Under the pieces are notes generated by a model, which had not been told where the DNA came from, made no database searches, and saw only the letters and a list, made by a program, of their open reading frames with translations. A stretch of DNA of 64,000 nucleotides, taken from Amycolatopsis sp. EV170708-02-1 (lineage in GTDB: Bacteria > Actinomycetota > Actinomycetes > Mycobacteriales > Pseudonocardiaceae). Below, piece by piece: positions 1 to 7,709 of the stretch (within the stretch, counting starts at the first letter, position 1; every line of letters starts with the position of its first letter). The translations under genes were made by a program, and so were the position numbers. The stretch covers positions 1,364,001 to 1,428,000 of the forward strand of contig NZ_CP092497.1 in the NCBI RefSeq assembly GCF_022479115.1, read 5' to 3'.

Positions 1-484
1 GCGAGGACGAGCTCGAACCGACGTTCCTGCACGGCAGGCTCTGGGAAGAGGATCCGGCGAAACGCGGCAGGCCGGCGCCGTTCACCGTGATCGCCCACAG
101 CCCGCCGGTGGACCTGCTGACCGAGGACTTCCCGATCCGGCTGACCACCGGACGGCGGCTGGACTCCTACAACACCGGCGTCCAGTCCGGCGGTTTTCCC
201 TCGCCGCTGCGCCGAGGGAGACCCTCGACCTGTGTCCGGCGGACGCGATGCGGCTCGGGGTCGCCGAGGACGAGGTCGTGCGGATCTCGTCCCGCCGCGG
301 CGAGATCGAGGCACCGGTCCGGATCGACGAGGGGCTGCGTCCCGGTCTGGCGTTCATGACCTTCCATTTCCCGGACGAGATCGACGTCAACGTCATCACC
401 ATCGAGGCGACCTGTCCGGTCGCGGGAACGGCCGAGTACAAGGCCGCCGCGATCCGGGTCGAAAAGCTGCCCGTCACCGTGTGA
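1..484 (+). pseudogene. Formate dehydrogenase, molybdopterin subunit, C-terminal part (5' end outside window, frameshifted)
   Basis: This is the end of a molybdopterin oxidoreductase, the dinucleotide-binding domain that closes FdhA-type subunits. Frame 3 reads from the left edge through the typical segment RLDSYNTGVQSGGF (about 153-194). After the GGG at 216-218 the family sequence continues in frame 2 as ETLDLCPADAMRLG and runs to the TGA at 482-484. One extra G at 216-218 would join the two halves exactly as LRRGETLDLC. The family match on both sides is direct; whether the missing base is a real mutation or a sequencing error cannot be told here. It is followed after 10 bases by the NuoEF-like gene, so it belongs to an NAD-linked formate dehydrogenase operon. 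Confidence 0.75.
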
Positions 485-494
485 GGAGTCCGGA

Positions 495-2231
495 ATGGAC
501 CTGCGTTTCCTGAACGCCGAACCGACGGACGCCGAACGGCACGCCGTCGACGCGCTCGGAGCCGGAAGCCGCGATCAGCTGCTTCCCGCGTTGCACGCCG
601 TGAACGACCGGGTCGGTTGGATCAGTCAGGGAGCGTTGAACCACATCTGCCGCCGGCTGAACGTCCCGCCGGCGGAAGCCTATGGTGTCGCGAGTTTCTA
701 CGCGTTGTTCTCGCTCAAGGAACGGCCGCCGCGCGTGATCCACGTCTGCACGGACCTGGCATGCCGGGTCAACGGCGCGGAGGCGGTGACCGACACCTTC
801 GACGCCGCGGGAATCGCCTGGCATCGCAGCCCGTGCCTGGGCGTCTGCGAACGCGCTCCGGCGGCGCTGGCCTTCGAGGCAGGCGATCCGGCCGAGCTGA
901 GATTGCTCGCTCCGGCCACCCCGGGTGAGCTCACCCGCGAACCCTCCGGCTGGACGGAAGCCCCGGCTTCCGTTCCGCAGCAAGGGGAACCAGGGCTGCG
1001 CCTGCTGCGCCGGGTCGGGGTCGTCGGGCCCGGGAGCCTGGACGCCTATCGTGCGGCAGGTGGCTACGCGGCGTTGAGGAACGCGTTGCTGCTCGGACCG
1101 GCCGGGGTCATCCGCGAGGTGACCGATTCGGGGCTGATGGGCCGGGGCGGGGCGGCGTTCCCGACGGGCCGGAAGTGGGACGCCGCCGCCCGGCAGCCCG
1201 AACGGACCCGGTACCTGGTGTGCAACGCCGACGAGAGTGAACCGGGCACGTTCAAGGACCGCGTGCTGATCGAGGGCGATCCGTTCGCGCTCGTCGAAGC
1301 GATGACGATCGCCGCGTTCGCCATCGGGGCGCAAAAAGGATACGTCTACCTACGCGGCGAGTACCCGCGCGCGCTGAGGATGCTGAGCGACGCCATCGAC
1401 ACGGCTCGCGAAAGAGGATTCCTGGGCGAGAACATCCTGGGACGGCAAGGGTTCTCGTTCGACATCGAGATCAGGCGCGGTGCGGGCGCCTACATCTGCG
1501 GCGAGGAGACGGCGATCTTCAACTCGATCGATGGCTTTCGCGGCGAGCCGAGATCGAAGCCGCCGTTCCCGGTCGAGAAGGGGCTGTTCGGCAAGCCCAC
1601 AGTGGTGAACAACGTCGAGACCCTGGTCAACATCCCGCTGATCCTCACCGAAGGCTGCGAGGCGTATCGCCGCATCGGGACCGAACGTTCGACCGGGCCG
1701 AAGCTGTTCTGCCTGTCCGGCAACGTCCGGCGCCCCGGCGTGTACGAAGTGCCGTTCGGGACGACGCTGGCGGAGCTGCTCGAACTGGCCGGGGGAGTGC
1801 CGGAGGGCCGTGAACTGCGGGCCGTCCTGCTTGGCGGCGCGGCGGGTGGTTTCGTGCGCCCGGACGAAACCACCCTGCCGCTGACCATGGAGGACGCGCG
1901 CGCCGCGGGAACCACGCTGGGTTCCGGGGTCGTGCTCGCGCTCGACGACCAGGCCGACCTCGGCGGGTTCCTGTTGCGGATCGCGGCGTTCTTCCGGGAC
2001 GAGTCGTGTGGGCAATGCGTGCCGTGCCGGATCGGCACCGTGCGGCAGGAGGAGGCGCTGCACCGGATCGTCGGCGGCCGCAGGCTCGGTACCGGCGGCG
2101 ACGACCTCGCGCTGCTGCGCGAAGTCGGCCAGGTGATGCGGGATTCGTCCATCTGCGGACTGGGCCAGACCGCCTGGAACGCCATCGAGTCGGCGATCGA
2201 CCGGCTCGGCGCACTGGAGGAGCGATCGTGA
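495..2231 (+). CDS. NADH dehydrogenase NuoE-NuoF fusion, diaphorase subunit of formate dehydrogenase
   Basis: A 578-residue fusion. Residues 1 to about 150 are a NuoE-like thioredoxin-fold domain with the 2Fe-2S cysteines C85, C90, C114 and C118. The rest is NuoF: an FMN/NADH-binding glycine motif GRGGAAFPTGRKW from residue 216, an SLBB segment, and a C-terminal 4Fe-4S set (CGQCVPC at 505-511 plus C554). In NAD-linked formate dehydrogenases this subunit passes electrons from the iron-sulfur chain to NAD+. The ATG at 495 has AGGAG upstream. The stop overlaps the next start in GTGA, so the two are translationally coupled. With no other Nuo genes nearby, a role in formate dehydrogenase rather than complex I is inferred. 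Confidence 0.9.
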   Translation: MDLRFLNAEPTDAERHAVDALGAGSRDQLLPALHAVNDRVGWISQGALNHICRRLNVPPAEAYGVASFYALFSLKERPPRVIHVCTDLACRVNGAEAVTDTFDAAGIAWHRSPCLGVCERAPAALAFEAGDPAELRLLAPATPGELTREPSGWTEAPASVPQQGEPGLRLLRRVGVVGPGSLDAYRAAGGYAALRNALLLGPAGVIREVTDSGLMGRGGAAFPTGRKWDAAARQPERTRYLVCNADESEPGTFKDRVLIEGDPFALVEAMTIAAFAIGAQKGYVYLRGEYPRALRMLSDAIDTARERGFLGENILGRQGFSFDIEIRRGAGAYICGEETAIFNSIDGFRGEPRSKPPFPVEKGLFGKPTVVNNVETLVNIPLILTEGCEAYRRIGTERSTGPKLFCLSGNVRRPGVYEVPFGTTLAELLELAGGVPEGRELRAVLLGGAAGGFVRPDETTLPLTMEDARAAGTTLGSGVVLALDDQADLGGFLLRIAAFFRDESCGQCVPCRIGTVRQEEALHRIVGGRRLGTGGDDLALLREVGQVMRDSSICGLGQTAWNAIESAIDRLGALEERS

Positions 2232-3151
2232 GCATTGTCGGATTGGGACTCCCGAGCCGGCTCGTCGAGTTCACTGTGGACGGTGAGGCCGTCAGGGTTC
2301 CCGAAGGATCCACGATCCTGGACGCCTGTGCCGCGGCGGGCAAGGACATCCCGACGCTCTGCCACGGAGACACCCTCGAGCCGGCGAACGCCTGTCGCGT
2401 CTGCATGGTGGAGGTCGAAGGTTCACGCACGCTCGTGCCGTCCTGCTCCCGCAAGGCGGAACCGGGCATGGTGGTGCGGACCGAGACCGACCGGACGAGG
2501 CTCAGCCGCAAGGTGGTGCTCGAACTCCTCGGATCGGCGACGGATCTGTCCACCACACCCGGCGTCGCGGGCTGGATGGCCGAATGCGGAGCGGAACCCG
2601 AGCGGTTCGGCCCGCCCGCGCCCCCTTCGGACGATCGCGACGACCGCCGCCCCGGCGAACACGAGATCCCGGACGGGCTGACGGCGGCGACCGTGCGCCA
2701 GCCGGTCAAAGTGGACAACGAGCTCTACGTCCGCGACTACGGGAAATGCATCCAGTGCTACAAATGCGTCGACGCGTGCGGCGAGCAGTGGCAGAACACG
2801 TTCGCCATCACCATGGCGGGGCGCGGTTTCGACGCGCGGATCTCGACGGAGTTCGCGAACCCGCTGCCGGACAGCGCGTGTGTCTACTGTGGAAACTGCG
2901 TCGAGGTCTGCCCGACCGGCGCGCTGAGTTTCAAACGCGAGCACGACAAGCGCGAGGACGGTACCTGGGACGAGTCGCGGCAGACCGCCACGACCACCAT
3001 CTGCACCTTCTGCGGGGTCGGCTGCTCCTTGACGCTGCACGTCCAGGACAACGAGATCGTCAAGGTGACCTCGCCCCACGAGAGTTCGGTGACCCACGGG
3101 AACCTCTGCATCAAGGGTCGCTTCGGCTGGCAGCACGTCCAGAACCGCTGA
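2228..3151 (+). CDS. Formate dehydrogenase iron-sulfur protein: 2Fe-2S, 4Fe-4S and Mo-subunit N-terminal domain
   Basis: A 307-residue protein starting at GTG 2228, inside the stop of the previous gene. Residues 12-90 form a plant-type 2Fe-2S domain (C45, C56, C59, C73). Then come two ferredoxin-like clusters (CIQCYKC and CVYCGNC) and a final CTFCGVGC segment that normally opens the molybdopterin subunit. The protein ends right after that domain (GRFGWQHVQNR). In ordinary NAD-dependent formate dehydrogenases all this is the N-terminus of the alpha subunit; here it is separate and lies downstream of the catalytic part. Cytoplasmic electron transfer from the Mo site to the NuoEF-like subunit is inferred. 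Confidence 0.85.
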   Translation: MSIVGLGLPSRLVEFTVDGEAVRVPEGSTILDACAAAGKDIPTLCHGDTLEPANACRVCMVEVEGSRTLVPSCSRKAEPGMVVRTETDRTRLSRKVVLELLGSATDLSTTPGVAGWMAECGAEPERFGPPAPPSDDRDDRRPGEHEIPDGLTAATVRQPVKVDNELYVRDYGKCIQCYKCVDACGEQWQNTFAITMAGRGFDARISTEFANPLPDSACVYCGNCVEVCPTGALSFKREHDKREDGTWDESRQTATTTICTFCGVGCSLTLHVQDNEIVKVTSPHESSVTHGNLCIKGRFGWQHVQNR

Positions 3152-3166
3152 GTCTCGCCAGGGTGC

Positions 3167-3248
3167 GTGACCGGATGGCCGACACGCGTGATCAGACGGA
3201 CGACACGTGTGTCGGCCATCCAGTCACGTGTGTCGTCCACCTGATCAC
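3167..3248. repeat. Intergenic 21-bp repeat array, family A (locus 1)
   Basis: Four 19-bp arms at 3167-3185, 3188-3206, 3209-3227 and 3230-3248 follow each other with 2-bp gaps, giving an exact 21-bp period. The first two are direct copies (GTGA...GACAC) and the last two are inverted copies (GTGTC...TCAC). Arm 1 pairs with arm 3 (18 of 19) and arm 2 with arm 4 (17 of 19), so a long hairpin or interleaved fold is possible. It lies between the formate dehydrogenase locus and hyi. The same family occurs at 36618-36764. Confidence 0.8.
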
Positions 3249-3335
3249 ACGCGCCGTCCCCGCGGACACGCGAGACCGCTGAACCTCGCGACCGGCCGTA
3301 CCCGCGCTCGACCGCCTCTGCCGGTATACCGCCCG

Positions 3336-3364
3336 TTGACCTGGACAGGTCAGCGGGCTATTCT
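3336..3364 (+). promoter_or_regulatory. Promoter of the hyi-glxR-gcl operon with overlapping palindrome
   Basis: A housekeeping-type promoter: TTGACC at 3336-3341, a 17-bp spacer and TATTCT at 3359-3364, about 48 bases before the hyi start. A perfect inverted repeat TGACCT-GGAC-AGGTCA (3337-3352) overlaps the -35 element, which is a good position for a repressor operator. No regulator gene is adjacent, so the binding protein is unknown. Confidence 0.6.
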
Positions 3365-3411
3365 CGATATACGAAAGAAAGTTTCCGCAGAGCGAAATTG
3401 CAGAGGTTTCG

Positions 3412-4239
3412 ATGGCTGATCTTGCCGGTTCGCGTCACGCACTGCCCTACGTGCTGAACCTGTCGCTGGTCTTCACCGAGTTGCCGCTGCTCGACCGGGC
3501 GGAGGCGGCGCGCGCGGCGGGCTTCACCGCGGTCGAGTACTGGTGGCCGTTCGAGACGCCGGTGCCGGAGGCCGCCGAGGTCGACGCGTTCGTGGCGTCG
3601 GTCGAGCGGGCGGGTGTCGCGGTGACCGGGCTGAACTTCTTCCCCGGCGACATGGCGGGTGGTGATCGTGGCCTGGTCACCTGGCCCGGTCGCGAGGACG
3701 AGTTCGCCCGCGGTATCGCTTCCGCGATCGATCTCGGCGAGCGGCTCGGCTGCCGCCGGTTCAACGCGCTCTACGGCAACCGGGTCGACGGCGCGGATCC
3801 GGCCGCGCAGGACAAGCTCGGCTTGTCGAACCTGGCGCTCGCGTCGGACGCGGCCGCGCGGATCGGCGCGGAGATCGTCCTCGAGCCTTTGTCAGGGGCG
3901 GAGAAGTACCCGCTCAAGACCGCGGACGACGTACTGAAGGTGCTCGACGAACTCGGGCGGGACAACGTGAAGCTGCTGGCCGACCTGTACCACCTGGCGG
4001 TCAACGGTGACGACCTCGACACGGTCACGACCGTCCACACCGGACGGATCGGCCATGTGCAGATCGCCGATGCCCCAGGGCGCCACCAGCCGGGGACCGG
4101 AACGCTGGACATCGAGGGATACCTGGAAAAGCTGCAGACGGCGGGCTACCGCGGGCAGGTCGGCGTGGAGTACAAACCCGACGGGCCGAGCGCGGATTCG
4201 CTGTCGTGGCTGCCTTTCGAACGAAGGGGACTGGCATGA
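3412..4239 (+). CDS. hyi: Hydroxypyruvate isomerase
   Basis: A 275-residue TIM-barrel sugar isomerase of the xylose isomerase-like superfamily. It interconverts hydroxypyruvate and tartronate semialdehyde in glyoxylate metabolism. Visible family features are the N-terminal FTAVEYWWPFE strand, ALYGNRV, EPLSGAEKYPLKT, LADLYHL and HVQIADAPGRHQPGTG, with the acidic and histidine metal ligands expected for the fold. The ATG at 3412 has AGAGG upstream. The stop overlaps the glxR start in ATGA. With glxR and gcl it forms a complete glyoxylate-to-glycerate operon, which makes the assignment secure. Confidence 0.92.
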   Translation: MADLAGSRHALPYVLNLSLVFTELPLLDRAEAARAAGFTAVEYWWPFETPVPEAAEVDAFVASVERAGVAVTGLNFFPGDMAGGDRGLVTWPGREDEFARGIASAIDLGERLGCRRFNALYGNRVDGADPAAQDKLGLSNLALASDAAARIGAEIVLEPLSGAEKYPLKTADDVLKVLDELGRDNVKLLADLYHLAVNGDDLDTVTTVHTGRIGHVQIADAPGRHQPGTGTLDIEGYLEKLQTAGYRGQVGVEYKPDGPSADSLSWLPFERRGLA

Positions 4240-5123
4240 CCAAGCTGGGATTCATCGGCCTGGGGATCATGGGCGGGCCGATGGCGGGACATCTCGTCGC
4301 CGCCGGCCACGAGGTGAGCGGATTCGACACGAACGCGGACGCGCTCGCCAGGCTGGAAGCCGCGGGCGGCCGCGCCGCGAACGGGGTGACCGACGCCGTG
4401 GCGGACGCGGAAGTCGTCATCACCATGCTGCCGAACCATCCGCAGGTCGAGGCGGTCGTGCTGGCGGCGGGCGGAGTGCTGGAATCGGCGAAGCCCGGCA
4501 CGCTGCTGATCGACATGAGCACCATCAGGCCGGAGACCTCCATCGAGGTGGCCGAGCGGGCCGGTGAACGCGAGATCCGGGTGCTCGACGCGCCCGTTTC
4601 CGGCGGCCAGGCCGGGGCCGAGCAGGCCTCACTGTCCATTATGGTCGGTGGTGAGGCCGACGACTTCGCCGCCGGGCTCCCGATCCTGGAGTCGGTCGGC
4701 AAGACGATCGTCCATGTCGGGCCGCACGGCGCCGGCCAGGTCGTCAAGGCCGCGAACCAGCTGGTCGTCGGCGGCACGTACGGGCTGATCGCCGAAGCCA
4801 TCGTGCTGCTGGAAGCCTCGGGCGTGGACGCCGGCGTCGGACTGGACGTCCTCGCGGGCGGCCTCGCGGGCAGCCGGATCCTCGAACTGAAGCGGAAGTC
4901 CATGGTGGCGAGGGAATTCGCGCCGGGTTTCCGGATCGACCTGCACCACAAGGACATGGGCATCGCGCTCGCCGCCGCCAGGCAGGCCGACGTCGCGCTG
5001 CCGCTCACCGGGCTGGTCGCCCAGCTCGTCGCCGCCGGACGGGCGATGGGCCACGGCTCGCTCGATCACTCCGCCCTGCTGAAGGTCGTCGAATCGCTGT
5101 CCGGCGCGGAAAACAAGGAGTGA
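4236..5123 (+). CDS. glxR: 2-hydroxy-3-oxopropionate (tartronate semialdehyde) reductase
   Basis: A 295-residue member of the beta-hydroxyacid dehydrogenase family. It reduces tartronate semialdehyde to D-glycerate with NAD(P)H. Residues 4-14 carry the Rossmann motif GFIGLGIMGGPM, followed by the substrate-binding DAPVSGGQAGA segment and a catalytic Lys in the NQLVVGG helix region preceded by VVKAAN. The start at ATG 4236 is set by the 4-base overlap with hyi, and the family N-terminus begins immediately. It is the middle gene of the operon. Confidence 0.92.
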   Translation: MTKLGFIGLGIMGGPMAGHLVAAGHEVSGFDTNADALARLEAAGGRAANGVTDAVADAEVVITMLPNHPQVEAVVLAAGGVLESAKPGTLLIDMSTIRPETSIEVAERAGEREIRVLDAPVSGGQAGAEQASLSIMVGGEADDFAAGLPILESVGKTIVHVGPHGAGQVVKAANQLVVGGTYGLIAEAIVLLEASGVDAGVGLDVLAGGLAGSRILELKRKSMVAREFAPGFRIDLHHKDMGIALAAARQADVALPLTGLVAQLVAAGRAMGHGSLDHSALLKVVESLSGAENKE

Positions 5124-5126
5124 CGC

Positions 5127-6821
5127 ATGCCCAGAATCCCCGCCATGCAGGCCGTCGTCGACGTCCTGGTCAGTGAGGGCGTCGACACCGCTTTCGGTTG
5201 TCCGGGCGCCGCGATCCTCCCGCTGTACCACGCGATGCAGGACAGCGGTATCGAGCATCTGATCGTGCGTCACGAAGAGGGCGCGACCCATATGGCCGAC
5301 GGCTGGGCGAGGACCACCGGCAACGTCGGCGTCGCGATCGGCACCTCCGGGCCCGCCGGGACGAACATGATCACCGGCCTCTACACCGCGCAGGCCGACT
5401 CGATCCCGATCCTGTGCATCACCGGGCAGGCCGACTCGCGGAAGCTGCACACCGAGGCGTTCCAGGCCGTCGACATCGTCGAGATCGCCAAACCGGTGAC
5501 CAAATGGGCGGTGCAGGTCAAAGAGGCGGCCCAGCTGCCGTGGGTGTTCCGGGAGGCGTTCCGGATCGCGCGGTCCGGCCGCCCGGGGCCGGTGCTGATC
5601 GATCTGCCGATCGACGTCCAGCGGCAGGAGATCGAATGGGACTCCAGTATCGACTCGCCGCTCCCGGTCACCAGGGCGACGCCGTCCCCGGCCAGGGTCG
5701 AGCGGGCGCTGGACCTCCTCCTGGCCGCCGAGCGGCCGCTGATCCTCGCGGGCGGTGGCGTGGTGCTCGGCGACGCGAGCGACCGGCTGCGGACCGCGGC
5801 CGAACTGCTCGGCGTCCCGGTCGGCGTGACGTTGATGGGCAAGGGAAGCTTCCCCGAAGACCACGAGCTGTTCGCCGGAATGGCGGGTATCCAGACCTCG
5901 CAGCGCTGGGCGAACGCGGCCTTCCTCGAAGCGGATCTGGTGCTGGCGCTGGGCGCGCGGTTCGGCGACCGGCACACCGGTGACCTCGACGTCTACCGCG
6001 GGAACCGGAAGTTCATCCACGTCGACATCGAGCCGACCCAGCTGGGCAAGGTGTTCGGGCCGGACCTCGGCATCGTCTCGGACACAGGCGCCTTCCTGGA
6101 CGCGCTGATCGAGGCGGCGTCGAAGCGTTCCCTGGCGCGGGACCGCGCTTGGCCGCGGCGCATCGGCGAGCTCAAGGAGAGCCTGCCGCGGCGCGAGGAC
6201 TTCGAGGACACGCCGATCAAGGCGCCTCGGGTGTTCAAGGAGATCAACGAGTTCTACGGCGAGGACGCCTACTTCGTCACCGCGATCGGGCTCTACCAGA
6301 TCTGGTCCGGGCAGTTCCAGCGCGCGCACAAGCCGCGGCACTATCAGGTGTGCGGCCAGGCGGGCCCGCTCGGCTGGGAGATCCCGGCGGCGATCGGCGT
6401 CAAGAAGGCGAAACCGGAGGCCGAGGTCGTCGGCGTCGTCGGGGACTACTCGTTCCAGTTCCTGGTCGAGGAGCTGGCGGTGGCCGCGCAGTACGACGTC
6501 GGGTTCGTGCTGATCATGCTGAACAACGAGTACCTCGGGCTCATCCGGCAGGCGGAAACCGGCTACGAGATGAACTTCGAGGTCGACATCCACTACGACA
6601 AGATCGGCACGGACAACGTGAAGGTCATGGAGGCCTACGGCTGCTCCGGCACCCGCGTCACCGAGCCGGGCGAGATCCGGGCTTCGCTGGAGTGGGCGCG
6701 CAAGGAGGCCGAGCGGACGTCGCGGCCGGTGCTCGTGGAGATCATGATCGAACGCGAAGGGAACGCCGCGATGGGCAAGGCACTCGACAGCGTCGTCGAG
6801 TTCGAACCGATCGCGGGCTGA
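5127..6821 (+). CDS. gcl: Glyoxylate carboligase (tartronate-semialdehyde synthase)
   Basis: A 564-residue ThDP-dependent enzyme that joins two glyoxylates into tartronate semialdehyde with CO2 release. The N-terminal Pyr domain contains FGCPGAAILPLYHAM, the central domain has the TSQRWAN segment, and the C-terminal PP domain has the ThDP motif GDYSFQF...NNEYLGLIRQAE. The C-terminus resembles E. coli Gcl but is shorter. The position that is Val51 in E. coli Gcl is Glu50 here (RHEEGATHMADG), the residue used for cofactor activation in most other ThDP enzymes. SD AAGGAG precedes ATG 5127. Operon context (hyi, glxR) supports Gcl over acetolactate synthase. Confidence 0.88.
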   Translation: MPRIPAMQAVVDVLVSEGVDTAFGCPGAAILPLYHAMQDSGIEHLIVRHEEGATHMADGWARTTGNVGVAIGTSGPAGTNMITGLYTAQADSIPILCITGQADSRKLHTEAFQAVDIVEIAKPVTKWAVQVKEAAQLPWVFREAFRIARSGRPGPVLIDLPIDVQRQEIEWDSSIDSPLPVTRATPSPARVERALDLLLAAERPLILAGGGVVLGDASDRLRTAAELLGVPVGVTLMGKGSFPEDHELFAGMAGIQTSQRWANAAFLEADLVLALGARFGDRHTGDLDVYRGNRKFIHVDIEPTQLGKVFGPDLGIVSDTGAFLDALIEAASKRSLARDRAWPRRIGELKESLPRREDFEDTPIKAPRVFKEINEFYGEDAYFVTAIGLYQIWSGQFQRAHKPRHYQVCGQAGPLGWEIPAAIGVKKAKPEAEVVGVVGDYSFQFLVEELAVAAQYDVGFVLIMLNNEYLGLIRQAETGYEMNFEVDIHYDKIGTDNVKVMEAYGCSGTRVTEPGEIRASLEWARKEAERTSRPVLVEIMIEREGNAAMGKALDSVVEFEPIAG

Positions 6822-6862
6822 ACGACGGTGTCCCGGTGGCTCGCCTGCCGGGACACCGTCGT
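6822..6862. terminator. Bidirectional terminator between gcl and the PPOX gene
   Basis: A perfect 15-bp inverted repeat (6822-6836 and 6848-6862, arms ACGACGGTGTCCCGG and its complement) with an 11-base loop. It starts one base after the gcl stop and ends four bases before the end of the convergent gene, so it can stop transcription from both sides. Confidence 0.8.
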
Positions 6863-6866
6863 CCGG

Positions 6867-7295
6867 TCAGGCCTTGCCCTGGTCGTTGCTCAGCCACTTC
6901 TCGGGCCGGACGCGGACCAGCACGGAGTTGTCGCTGAGCGCGCCGTCGACGTATTTCGTGCCCTCGTCCTCCGGCAGGTAGCGGTGCGCGATCTTCAGCG
7001 CCTGCTCCCGGGTCGGCGGGGTGTCGTTCGCGATGACCGGACCCTCGGCCGTCACGTACTTGTACGGCAGCGTCTCCGACTGCGCGACCAGGCTGAGCCT
7101 GCCCGCCTTCTTGATCGCCTTGTCCTTGACCGAACCGCCGTCCATCCAGATCAGGAGTTCGCCGCCGGGCTCGTAGTCGTACCAGACCGGAACGGCCAGC
7201 GGGGCTCGGCCTTCCCGCTCCACGGCCAGGACCCCGATGTGGACCTCGCTCAGGAAGGCTTCCCGTTCCTCGGCGGTCATGACGAAAGACGACAT
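6867..7295 (-). CDS. PPOX-class (pyridoxamine 5'-phosphate oxidase-like) flavin/F420-binding protein
   Basis: A 142-residue split-barrel protein. Features are the opening segment FLSEVHIGVLAVEREG, the strand VPVWYDYEPGGELLIW with a following charged helix (KAIKKAGRLSLVAQSE), and YVTAEGPV. The family binds FMN or F420 and acts on varied substrates; the exact reaction cannot be read from the sequence. The length is normal for the compact form. It is convergent with gcl across a shared terminator. No operon partner. Confidence 0.8.
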   Translation of the reverse strand: MSSFVMTAEEREAFLSEVHIGVLAVEREGRAPLAVPVWYDYEPGGELLIWMDGGSVKDKAIKKAGRLSLVAQSETLPYKYVTAEGPVIANDTPPTREQALKIAHRYLPEDEGTKYVDGALSDNSVLVRVRPEKWLSNDQGKA

Positions 7296-7413
7296 CCGTG
7301 TCTCGCTTCTCTCGTAGGTGAGCTACGGAAGCGACAACGCGGCCTGTCCGCGGGACATTCCGGGCACGGGACCCGACCCAGTCGGTATCCACGCCCTTCT
7401 CGCCTGAAGCACA

Positions 7414-7573
7414 TGAAGGGGTCCTTCACGGACCGCAGGTCTCGAATCAGACACCCTTGGCCCTAGCGACCCAAACACTCACGAGGCGGCACCTGCGAGC
7501 GAACCGCCGCTCTCCGTGCCGACCGGGGCGAAGGCTCCTTTCGTCGCATCAGACTCGGTGAAGGGAGCCTTCA
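7414..7573. repeat. Gene-free stretch with short TGAAGG/CCTTCA hairpins
   Basis: The 414-bp gap 7296-7709 holds no convincing gene. It has short related palindromes: TGAAGG-GGT-CCTTCA at 7414-7428, a degenerate GAAGGCTCCTTTC at about 7530-7542, and TGAAGG-GAG-CCTTCA at 7559-7573. They look like copies of a dispersed hairpin element and may serve as terminators or be remnants. The gap is upstream of the PPOX gene and downstream of the transglycosylase gene, both on the minus strand. Confidence 0.5.
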
Positions 7574-7709
7574 GCCCACAACCACTCCGCTAGTGCCTGC
7601 TGGCGCAGGTTGGATCGGATCCTTCAGCGCTTCCGATGTGCCAGGTGTCGAGCCCTTCACGACATCCCCACGACCGCGAAAACTCACGTGAGCGCCACCC
7701 TGGCGAGCG

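Noticed and set aside
4629-6593. A 654-residue minus-strand open frame opposite glxR and gcl
   Set aside because: No recognisable domain, composition typical of antisense frames in GC-rich DNA.
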